From Gammaproteobacteria bacterium (GTDB lineage: Bacteria > Pseudomonadota > Gammaproteobacteria > Arenicellales > Arenicellaceae): a DNA stretch of 5,323 nt. The DNA is taken from positions 1-5,323 of the forward strand of contig DNHK01000096.1 in assembly GCA_003485905.1 (NCBI GenBank), in the 5' to 3' direction. How positions within the stretch are numbered: position 1 is the first letter of the stretch; each line of letters opens with the position of its first letter. The notes beneath the pieces are model-generated. The model ran no database searches. It saw only the letters and a list, made by a program, of their open reading frames with translations, and was not told the DNA's origin. Shown one piece after another: positions 1-5,323 of this stretch. The position numbers were made by a program, and so were the translations under genes.

Positions 1-1
1 T

Positions 2-1156
2 GGATCAGCTGCAGCAGTAAATGGATTATGGATCTTGCGTGTCGTAATAACATGGATTGCATGGGAAACATCATTATCTGCAACTTTTGTGGGGTTAATA
101 GCAGCACTAACAATGCTACCCACAATGATTATTGGCCCTTTTTTTGGAGCCATAATGGACCGCTCAAATATTATAAAAGCAGCTTATGCTACTAATATTG
201 GAATGATTATAGCAGCGCTCATCACTGTTATTTCTATATTGATAGAAATTATATCACCATTTTCTTTAATATTATTAGCAATATATATCGGCATCATAAC
301 CGCTGCACATCATCCAATGAGGTTATCTATTGGACCACGATTAGTTCAGAAGAAACAAATAAGCTCAGTATCAGCTCTTGCTGCATTAAATTTTAATACT
401 GCTCGTGTAATTAGCCCTTTTGTTGCAGGAGTGTTGATTGAATATTTTGGAACACTTTTTGCACTTTTAGTCGCAATATTATTATATTTACCGAACATAA
501 TAATTTACGCGACGCTAAAACCCAGAGCATTAAAACTATCTAGTGAATATCAAAGTATGTTTGCGGCAATAAAAGAAGGATTTTATTTTGTATGGAGTTC
601 TAAATATTTACGTCTTATTTTTCTAATTTCAGCTGTTTATACCATATCAATAAGATCTGTAGCAGAAATTCTTCCAGTAATAGCCGATGGTACTTTCTCA
701 AATGGCGCAAGTGGATTAGGTCAACTCGCAGCAACAGTTGGTATGGGCTCTCTTTGTGCGGCACTTTATAAAGCTCTAGGAACCTCTGAACGTGTGGCTG
801 CATTTAGTCATTCTATAATATTAGTAACTGTCTTTGGAATGATCTCTGCGTGGCTGCTAACTATAACTCACCAATGGTCACTTGCTTTAATCTCAGCAAG
901 CTGCATGGGTTTTTCTGCAACTTACTTAGGCGTTAGTTTTCAAGCAGAAATACAAGCTGATTTGAATGACAATATTAGAGGCCGTGTGATGAGTCTGTGG
1001 GGTATGATAACACTAGGCTCCATGTCTTTAGGCTCACTTCTTTTGGGCTGGGTAGCTGATATATTTGGGCTCTTTTTTGCTGGATCAAGTTTAATTTTCT
1101 GTTCATCAATTTGTTTATTATACATCTCTTTAAAATCACAAAGTTTCAGAAAGTAA
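2..1156 (+). CDS. MFS transporter, exporter type (MFS_3 / EntS-like), 5'-truncated by window edge
   Basis: This is an integral inner-membrane secondary transporter of the major facilitator superfamily, probably a proton-driven exporter of a small molecule such as a drug or siderophore. The reading frame is open from base 2, so the TTG at 35 is internal; 384 residues are visible, and against the usual ~400-420 only a short N-terminus is missing. Seen directly: about eleven hydrophobic segments; a motif-A-like loop GAIMDRSN after the second; the ALAALNFNTARVISPFVAGVLIE region in the fourth/fifth helix area; a central polar loop around KLSSEYQSM; then EILPVIADGTFSNGASGLG and, near the end, RGRVMSLWGMITLGSM followed by GWVADIFG. 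These phrases are typical of the MFS_3 family (enterobactin exporter EntS and relatives). The substrate cannot be told. It is AT-rich (about 32-40% GC in sampled lines), ends in TAA, and converges on nrdJ, so the two do not share an operon. Confidence 0.9.
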   Translation, partial: GSAAAVNGLWILRVVITWIAWETSLSATFVGLIAALTMLPTMIIGPFFGAIMDRSNIIKAAYATNIGMIIAALITVISILIEIISPFSLILLAIYIGIITAAHHPMRLSIGPRLVQKKQISSVSALAALNFNTARVISPFVAGVLIEYFGTLFALLVAILLYLPNIIIYATLKPRALKLSSEYQSMFAAIKEGFYFVWSSKYLRLIFLISAVYTISIRSVAEILPVIADGTFSNGASGLGQLAATVGMGSLCAALYKALGTSERVAAFSHSIILVTVFGMISAWLLTITHQWSLALISASCMGFSATYLGVSFQAEIQADLNDNIRGRVMSLWGMITLGSMSLGSLLLGWVADIFGLFFAGSSLIFCSSICLLYISLKSQSFRK

Positions 1157-1181
1157 AAACATCTTTTGTATTTCCTCATAA

Positions 1182-1207
1182 AAATGGGGAGACTAATCCC
1201 CCCATTT
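1182..1207 (-). terminator. Rho-independent terminator of nrdJ
   Basis: On the - strand, 25 bases after the nrdJ stop codon, the arm AAATGGGGGGA pairs with TCTCCCCATTT around a TTAG loop. This gives an 11-bp stem with one G-U wobble. The stem ends in TTT and runs on as TTATG, a short U-rich tail. Read on the + strand the same hairpin has an A-C mismatch and is followed by AAAAATT rather than a T run. It is therefore better suited to nrdJ, although it may weakly stop the exporter transcript as well. Confidence 0.72.
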
Positions 1208-1232
1208 AAAAATTCTATATCTCTAAATAATT

Positions 1233-4200
1233 TTAACTACAGCCACTGGTTGCTCCACATGTATTACATTTCATACATGTACCATTCCGAACCAGCGTAT
1301 AATTTCCACAATCACCACAAGCGTCGCCTTCATAACCTTGCATTTTAGCTTTTGCGCGATCATCTAATTGAGGGAGACCTACAGATTTCTGTGCACTGAT
1401 TGAAACCGCACTGTCAGTCCCTGTTGCTTCTTGAATGGGTACGCTATCTTCAAACAAATTAGCTTGACCACCCTGTAAAACCATTAACTCTTGAGGTAAT
1501 CTTTTTCTAAGATAGCCTGTAGAAGATACTTGTTTGATCATTGCAAGATTTTCTTCGTTCGTTTGTTGGCTCGCTGATACACCTTCATCTTCACCCTTAC
1601 CAAGAGTATCAAAGCTTTCTCCTTCAGGTTGAACATGTGCTAAATCGGTTCGATCTAAATAGGAAATAGCTAGCTCTCGGAATATATAATCAAGAATTGA
1701 TGTCGCAGATTTAATACTATCATTTCCCTGCACCATTCCAGCAGGATCAAATCTTGTAAAAGTAAATGCATCAACAAATTCTTCTAATGGAACCCCATAT
1801 TGAAGACCAACTGATACAGCTATAGCAAAATTATTCATCATTGCTCGGAAGCCTGCGCCCTCTTTGTGCATATCAATGAAAATCTCTCCCAGTGAACCGT
1901 CGCTGTATTCCCCGGTGCGCAAATACACTTTATGTCCGCCAACAACGGCTTTCTGCGTGTACCCCTTGCGCCGCTCGGGCATTTTTTCCCGGTTGCTGCG
2001 TACGATTTCCTTGATCACCACCTTCTCTACGATTTTTTCAGCCAGCACTTTGGCTTTTTCATTGATGCTGCCGGTTTCAAGGATTTCAGCGGCTTCGTCG
2101 TCATCCTCCACCAGAGCGGTGGCCAGTGGTTGACTGAGTTTGGACCCATCCCGGTACAGCGCGTTTGCTTTGACACCAAGCGACCAGCTCAACTCATAGG
2201 CCTTTTGGCAGTCTTCGATCGTTGCATCGTTCGGCATGTTGATGGTCTTGGAGATCGCCCCGGAGATAAACGACTGGGATGCCGCCATCATGTGAATGTG
2301 GCTATTGACGCTAAGATAACGCTTGCCTTTCTTGCCACAAGGATTGGCGCAATCAAAAATGCTGTAATGTTCTGATTTAAGATGTGGCGCGCCTTCAAGG
2401 GTCATTGTGCCGCAGACGTGGTCATTTGCCAGATCTATATCTGCCTTGCTAAAGCCCAAATGCCGCAGCAGGTCAAAGGTTGGGTCCAACAGTTTTTCGC
2501 TTGGGACGCCGAGCACCTTGGTACAAAAGTCCTGCCCTAAGGTCCATTGGTTGAACACAAACCGGATATCAAAAGCAGACCCGAGCGCTGCTTCGATTTT
2601 ATCAAGCTCTGCCGGACCGAACCCGTGACCGATCAGTGACGTGTGATTGATCGCCGGTGCGTTGCCGATAATGCCGTGGCCCACGGCATAGCTCACAATC
2701 TCTTCGATTTGTGAACTTGGATAGCCCAACTTTTCCAGAGCGCCCGGAACGGATTGGTTGATGATTTTAAAATAACCGCCACCAGCAAGTTTTTTAAATT
2801 TCACCAGCGCAAAGTCAGGCTCAATGCCGGTGGTGTCGCAATCCATAACCAGGCCAATTGTGCCAGTTGGCGCCACGACCGAGGTCTGCGCGTTGCGAAA
2901 TCCATGACGCTCTCCCAGCGATAGTGCTTCGTCCCAGCAAATCTTGGCCAGATCTACCAGATCCTGATCTGGGCAATTTTTCATATCCAGTGGGACCGGT
3001 TTTATCGCAAGTCCCTCATAGCCGTCGGTATTGCCATGGGCGGCATTGCGGTGATTGCGGATCACTCGCAACATATGGTCTTTATTACGCTCATAACCGC
3101 TGAACGCCCCGAGCTCGCCGGCGATTTCCGCGCTGGTTGCATAGGACACGCCAGTCATGATTGCGGAAAGTGCACCACACAATGATCGCCCCTCATCGCT
3201 GTCATACCCGTAGCCCAAGTTCATTAGCAAACCGCCTATATTTGCAAATCCAAGACCAAGCGTGCGGAACTCATAGCTGCGGTTGGCGATCTCCTTTGAC
3301 GGAAATTGTGCCATCATGACAGAGACTTCCAACGCCAGCGTCCACAGGCGGGTGGCGTGCATGTACTCCTCAGCGTTGAACCCTCCATCCTGTAAGAACG
3401 TCAGAAGGTTCATCGACGCAAGATTACAGGCCGTATCGTCAAGGAACATGTATTCCGAACATGGATTCGAGCCCCGAATTTCGCCATCTTCGGGACAGGT
3501 ATGCCACGCGTTGACTGTATCGTGATATTGAATGCCCGGGTCGGCACAGGACCAAGCAGCGTGACCGACGTCTTCCCACAGGGCGCGGGCCTTGATAGTT
3601 TTGGCGACTTTGCCATCTGTGCGGCGAATTAATTCCCAGTCTGCGTCATTTTCCACCGCTTTCAGGAATGCATCAGTGACTCGGATCGAGTTGTTCGAAT
3701 TCTGGCCCGACACCGAGGCATAGGCCTCGGAATCCCAATCTGTATCATAGGTTGGAAACTCAATGCTGGCATACCCCTGTTTGGCGTAATCTAGCACGCG
3801 TTTGACATATGTTTCGGGGATGGACATTTTTTTTGCGGCGCGAATTGCTGCTTTCAACTGAGCGTTCTTAACTGGGTCGATCGCGTCCTCGCTACTGCCG
3901 TCCCACGCCCTTATCGCGCCAAAGATCTCGTTCAAGCGGGCTTCGTGCATCTTTGAACCTGCGACGATGCTGGCAACTTTCTGCTCTTCGCGCACTTTCC
4001 AATTGATAAACTCCTCGATGTCGGGATGGTCTGCATCGCAAATGACCATTTTGGCCGCCCGACGGGTGGTGCCACCCGATTTGATCGCACCTGCTGCACG
4101 GTCGCCGATCTTTAGAAATCCCATTAAGCCCGAGGATTGGCCGCCACCAGAGAGTGCTTCGCCTGATCCACGCAGCGAACTAAAGTTCGTACCGGTGCCA

Positions 4201-4865
4201 GAGCCGTACTTAAACAGGCGCGCTTCACGCACCCACAGGTCCATGATTCCCCCCTCGTTCACCAGATCGTCACTGACCGATTGAATGAAACAAGCGTGGG
4301 GTTGCGGATGTTCATAAGCTCCGGTTGATTTGGTCAGCTTGCCGGATTTGTAGTCGACGTAAAAATGACCTTGGCTAGGCCCATCAATCCCATAAGCCCA
4401 GTGCAGCCCCGTATTGAACCACTGTGGACTGTTTGGCGCCGCCCGCTGAGTCGCCAGCATGTAACGCATTTCGTCATAATAGGCAGAGGCGTCAGATTCT
4501 GACGTGAAATAGCCACCCTTCCAGCCCCAATACGCCCATGCACCTGCCAAACGGTCAAACACTTGCTTGGCAGATGTCTCGCCACCATAGGCCACTGCGT
4601 CACCGTCGGGCACTGACCGCCATAAAAACGACGGCACGCCCTTTTCCCGGCTCTTGCGCAGCTTTGCAGGCACGCCGGCTTTGCGAAAATATTTTTGTGC
4701 TAAGACATCCGATGCGACTTGGCTCCAACTAGCGGGCACCTCTACGTCGTCGAGGTGAAATACAATCGTTCCATCGGGATTGCGGATTTCCGACGACGTT
4801 TTAACAAATTCTATGTTTGCGTATGCGTCTTTGCCTGCCTCGGTGAATTTACGTTCAATTTTCAT
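1233..4865 (-). CDS. nrdJ: Adenosylcobalamin-dependent (class II) ribonucleotide reductase NrdJ
   Basis: This cytoplasmic enzyme reduces ribonucleotides (probably diphosphates) to deoxyribonucleotides, using adenosylcobalamin to generate the active-site thiyl radical. It needs neither oxygen nor a separate radical subunit. Its 1210 residues are full length for the alphaproteobacterial form. Seen in order: N-terminal region [24 protein letters not shown] (147-159); redox Cys192 in [24 protein letters not shown] (221-233); the active-site NPCSE with Asn467, Cys469 (thiyl radical) and Glu471; partner Cys480, eleven residues later; PTGTIG (666-671); end of the barrel by about 910; a charged linker (about 918-962); a TSCPD domain (about 967-1070); and a Cys-rich tail (C1183, C1186, C1197, C1200, C1203, C1209) that likely binds metal and relays electrons from thioredoxin. 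Roles are assigned by analogy to Thermotoga NrdJ. The ATG at 4865 matches the family N-terminus, and GAGG lies 10 bases upstream (4876-4879). Paired NrdR boxes lie ~170-215 bases upstream. Codons beyond about 990-1006 turn sharply AT-rich, suggesting a mosaic gene. Confidence 0.98.
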   Translation of the reverse strand: MKIERKFTEAGKDAYANIEFVKTSSEIRNPDGTIVFHLDDVEVPASWSQVASDVLAQKYFRKAGVPAKLRKSREKGVPSFLWRSVPDGDAVAYGGETSAKQVFDRLAGAWAYWGWKGGYFTSESDASAYYDEMRYMLATQRAAPNSPQWFNTGLHWAYGIDGPSQGHFYVDYKSGKLTKSTGAYEHPQPHACFIQSVSDDLVNEGGIMDLWVREARLFKYGSGTGTNFSSLRGSGEALSGGGQSSGLMGFLKIGDRAAGAIKSGGTTRRAAKMVICDADHPDIEEFINWKVREEQKVASIVAGSKMHEARLNEIFGAIRAWDGSSEDAIDPVKNAQLKAAIRAAKKMSIPETYVKRVLDYAKQGYASIEFPTYDTDWDSEAYASVSGQNSNNSIRVTDAFLKAVENDADWELIRRTDGKVAKTIKARALWEDVGHAAWSCADPGIQYHDTVNAWHTCPEDGEIRGSNPCSEYMFLDDTACNLASMNLLTFLQDGGFNAEEYMHATRLWTLALEVSVMMAQFPSKEIANRSYEFRTLGLGFANIGGLLMNLGYGYDSDEGRSLCGALSAIMTGVSYATSAEIAGELGAFSGYERNKDHMLRVIRNHRNAAHGNTDGYEGLAIKPVPLDMKNCPDQDLVDLAKICWDEALSLGERHGFRNAQTSVVAPTGTIGLVMDCDTTGIEPDFALVKFKKLAGGGYFKIINQSVPGALEKLGYPSSQIEEIVSYAVGHGIIGNAPAINHTSLIGHGFGPAELDKIEAALGSAFDIRFVFNQWTLGQDFCTKVLGVPSEKLLDPTFDLLRHLGFSKADIDLANDHVCGTMTLEGAPHLKSEHYSIFDCANPCGKKGKRYLSVNSHIHMMAASQSFISGAISKTINMPNDATIEDCQKAYELSWSLGVKANALYRDGSKLSQPLATALVEDDDEAAEILETGSINEKAKVLAEKIVEKVVIKEIVRSNREKMPERRKGYTQKAVVGGHKVYLRTGEYSDGSLGEIFIDMHKEGAGFRAMMNNFAIAVSVGLQYGVPLEEFVDAFTFTRFDPAGMVQGNDSIKSATSILDYIFRELAISYLDRTDLAHVQPEGESFDTLGKGEDEGVSASQQTNEENLAMIKQVSSTGYLRKRLPQELMVLQGGQANLFEDSVPIQEATGTDSAVSISAQKSVGLPQLDDRAKAKMQGYEGDACGDCGNYTLVRNGTCMKCNTCGATSGCS

Positions 4866-4975
4866 CGTGTCGTTGCCTCATTATTCTACCTGCGCTCCAA
4901 CTGCCCTGTCGTCAGGTTGTGTCGTTTGATCGATCTTTTACTTTGAGGGGTTTGAAAAGAAGCAGAATGCCGCAC

Positions 4976-4993
4976 GTGAACGCAATGCGTCAC
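4976..4993 (-). repeat. Short leader hairpin
   Basis: An imperfect palindrome in the nrdJ leader. On the + strand, GTG-A-ACGC, loop AAT, GCGT-CAC gives four plus three base pairs with one bulged A. It lies about 110 bases before the start codon and is not followed by a T run, so it is not a terminator. It could be a leader RNA structure or a protein-binding dyad. A match of this length can also arise by chance. Confidence 0.3.
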
Positions 4994-5009
4994 TTGGAGC
5001 ACGCCATCT

Positions 5010-5037
5010 GTAGCTTATACTATCCCTCGTCAGCTAC
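5010..5037 (-). repeat. Inverted repeat GTAGCT / AGCTAC in nrdJ leader
   Basis: A perfect 6-bp inverted repeat (5010-5015 and 5032-5037) separated by 16 bases. Its distal arm overlaps the edge of the first NrdR box. In RNA it would make a weak stem; in DNA it may be incidental to the operator. The spacer contains TAGTAT and TATAAG on the - strand, which resemble -10 elements, but no matching -35 sits at the usual distance. Confidence 0.25.
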
Positions 5038-5081
5038 TACATATAGCGTATGCGGCGACCGACAGACACTACCTGCCGTAT
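5034..5081 (-). promoter_or_regulatory. Paired NrdR boxes (operator of nrdJ)
   Basis: The box at 5034-5049 (CTACTACATATAGCGT) matches the known NrdR consensus acaCWAtATaTWGtgt at 12 of 16 positions, including every strongly conserved core base. A second, weaker box at 5066-5081 (ACACTACCTGCCGTAT) matches 10 of 16 with one half-site, ACACTA, intact. The linker is 16 bp and the start-to-start spacing 32 bp, which is the three-helical-turn arrangement typical of NrdR operators. NrdR is a zinc-finger/ATP-cone repressor that senses dATP/ATP and shuts down reductase genes. Position about 170-215 bases upstream of the nrdJ start suggests that it overlaps the promoter. NrdR itself is not in the window. 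Confidence 0.75.
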
Positions 5082-5092
5082 TTAGCCCCGTC

Positions 5093-5139
5093 TGGTCAAT
5101 CAATTTAATTTTCTAAAAAGCAGATTTTTCGATTGACCA
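5093..5139. repeat. 9-bp inverted repeat TGGTCAATC / GATTGACCA
   Basis: TGGTCAATC at 5093-5101 is repeated as its exact reverse complement at 5131-5139, with 29 AT-rich bases between. One more paired base follows a single mismatch. Each arm contains TTGACC, reading outwards, which resembles a -35 hexamer. On the + strand TTGACC is followed 16 bases later by AATCAT, a mediocre -10; on the - strand no -10 is found. It could be a divergent regulatory dyad, a stem-loop or chance. It sits where the GC content falls. Confidence 0.4.
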
Positions 5140-5280
5140 CAGCACAGGTGTTAAAATCATATCGTCGGGGATCGCCCCACAATTTAATCCCGGTATTCAA
5201 GCTAGCATAAAAATCCATTTTAAAATTTTGAATATACACTGAGCTTTAGCAGCACATACTGATCTAAACGATGAGCTGAA

Positions 5281-5323
5281 ATGCCGATTCTTAGCAAAAT
5301 TATTTTTGGTTTAATTTCACTAA
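5281..5323 (+). CDS. Possible N-terminus of a divergent hypothetical protein, cut by window end
   Basis: An ATG at 5281 opens a frame that stays open to the window edge and encodes MPILSKIIFGLISL. This is a short basic start followed by hydrophobic residues, as in a signal peptide, lipoprotein leader or first membrane helix. An in-frame TGA lies just upstream (5272-5274), so a start near here is required if the gene is real. The ribosome-binding site is weak: GATGAG ends five bases before the ATG. The AT-rich composition resembles the exporter at the left end. With only 14 codons visible, function cannot be assigned and chance is a serious alternative. Confidence 0.33.
   Translation, partial: MPILSKIIFGLISL

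Larger units (their letters stand above)
1895..5100. other. GC-rich segment, candidate recombination tract
   Basis: Hand counts on individual 60-base lines give mostly 52-60% GC here (for example lines starting at 2101, 2641, 3481 and 4081, with a dip to 42% at 1981). The lines at 181, 481, 1261, 1681 and 1741 give 32-37%. The left edge lies inside nrdJ, between about 1848 and 1900, where the codons encode [17 protein letters not shown]. The right edge is softer and lies near 5100, just upstream of the NrdR boxes. The segment holds the nrdJ operator, its leader and about 990 codons. I infer replacement of a native copy by DNA from a GC-richer relative. An assembly or binning chimera would look the same from sequence alone. 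Confidence 0.45.
4866..5280. other. Non-coding nrdJ upstream region and divergent intergenic space
   Basis: About 415 bases without a convincing gene. The part next to nrdJ (4866-5033) would be its transcribed leader if transcription starts at the NrdR boxes. It carries the GAGG ribosome-binding site and two small inverted repeats. The middle part (5034-5081) holds the paired NrdR boxes. The distal part (5093-5280) is AT-rich, with a 9-bp inverted repeat and a short GGGG-ATCG-CCCC palindrome (5167-5178) that lacks a T tract. I could not identify a clear -35/-10 pair for nrdJ: CTATAT inside the first NrdR box could be a -10, but there is no good -35 at 16-18 bases. No B12-box sequence or tRNA is visible. 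Confidence 0.7.

Noticed and set aside
35..37. TTG at 35 as the start of the exporter
   Set aside because: The frame is open back to base 2 and encodes GSAAAVNGLWIL, which continues the first membrane helix, so the true start is outside the window.
3967..4284. A 105-codon + strand open frame antisense to nrdJ, with other antisense frames such as 1932-2375
   Set aside because: They lie fully inside a clearly functional gene of the opposite strand and their products are low-complexity Ser/Arg/Pro-rich strings typical of antisense translation.
4866..5100. Cobalamin riboswitch upstream of a B12-dependent enzyme
   Set aside because: I read the leader on the - strand and found no B12-box-like motif or the expected multi-stem arrangement before the ribosome-binding site.
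4919..5116. A 65-codon + strand open frame across the nrdJ upstream region
   Set aside because: The product has no recognisable family pattern, the frame runs over the NrdR boxes, and part of it overlaps the leader of nrdJ; it looks like a chance frame.
5113..5160. A 15-codon - strand frame starting ATG ATT TTA ACA in the distal intergenic region
   Set aside because: It has no ribosome-binding site, no recognisable product, and is bounded by a stop close upstream; too short to support.
5167..5178. GGGG-ATCG-CCCC palindrome as a terminator
   Set aside because: The stem is only four base pairs and no T run follows on either strand.
5101..5188. Direct repeat CAATTTAAT at 5101-5109 and 5180-5188
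   Set aside because: Nine AT-rich bases in AT-rich DNA are expected by chance and no element lies between them.

Overview
The window looks like a piece of alphaproteobacterial chromosome, most likely from a marine Rhodobacterales (Roseobacter-type) lineage. The long reductase follows the alphaproteobacterial class II pattern from its first residues to its Cys-rich tail, with a ~1,200-residue single chain, a TSCPD domain and a zinc-ribbon-like end. The organism assignment is inferred from protein flavour; no search was run.

Layout, left to right. (1) Positions 2-1156, + strand: an AT-rich major facilitator (MFS) drug/siderophore-type exporter that has lost only its extreme N-terminus to the window edge. 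(2) Positions 1157-1232: a 76-base convergent gap holding an 11-bp hairpin with a T-rich tail that best fits the reductase transcript. (3) Positions 1233-4865, - strand: a complete gene for the adenosylcobalamin (B12)-dependent class II ribonucleotide reductase NrdJ, with all catalytic and redox cysteines. (4) Positions 4866-5280: a non-coding region with a leader of roughly 170 bases, a pair of NrdR-type operator boxes 32 bp apart, and a 9-bp inverted repeat further upstream. (5) Positions 5281-5323, + strand: a possible start of a divergent gene, cut by the right edge.

The most unusual property is compositional. The exporter and the last ~205-220 codons of nrdJ are AT-rich (sampled 60-base lines mostly 32-47% GC). 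The first ~990 codons of nrdJ and its promoter region are clearly richer (sampled lines mostly 52-60% GC). The DNA turns AT-rich again beyond about 5100. The switch inside nrdJ falls over the strongly conserved TSCPD motif [14 protein letters not shown]. This suggests that a ~3.2-kb segment carrying the operator, catalytic barrel and active site was exchanged by homologous recombination from a GC-richer relative, while the native 3' end was kept. A chimeric assembly is the main alternative.

Functionally, nrdJ makes deoxyribonucleotides without oxygen-dependent radical generation, depends on B12, and is probably repressed by NrdR when dATP is plentiful. The exporter is convergent and shows no functional link to it. 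Apart from the mosaic gene, I see no new type of system here.
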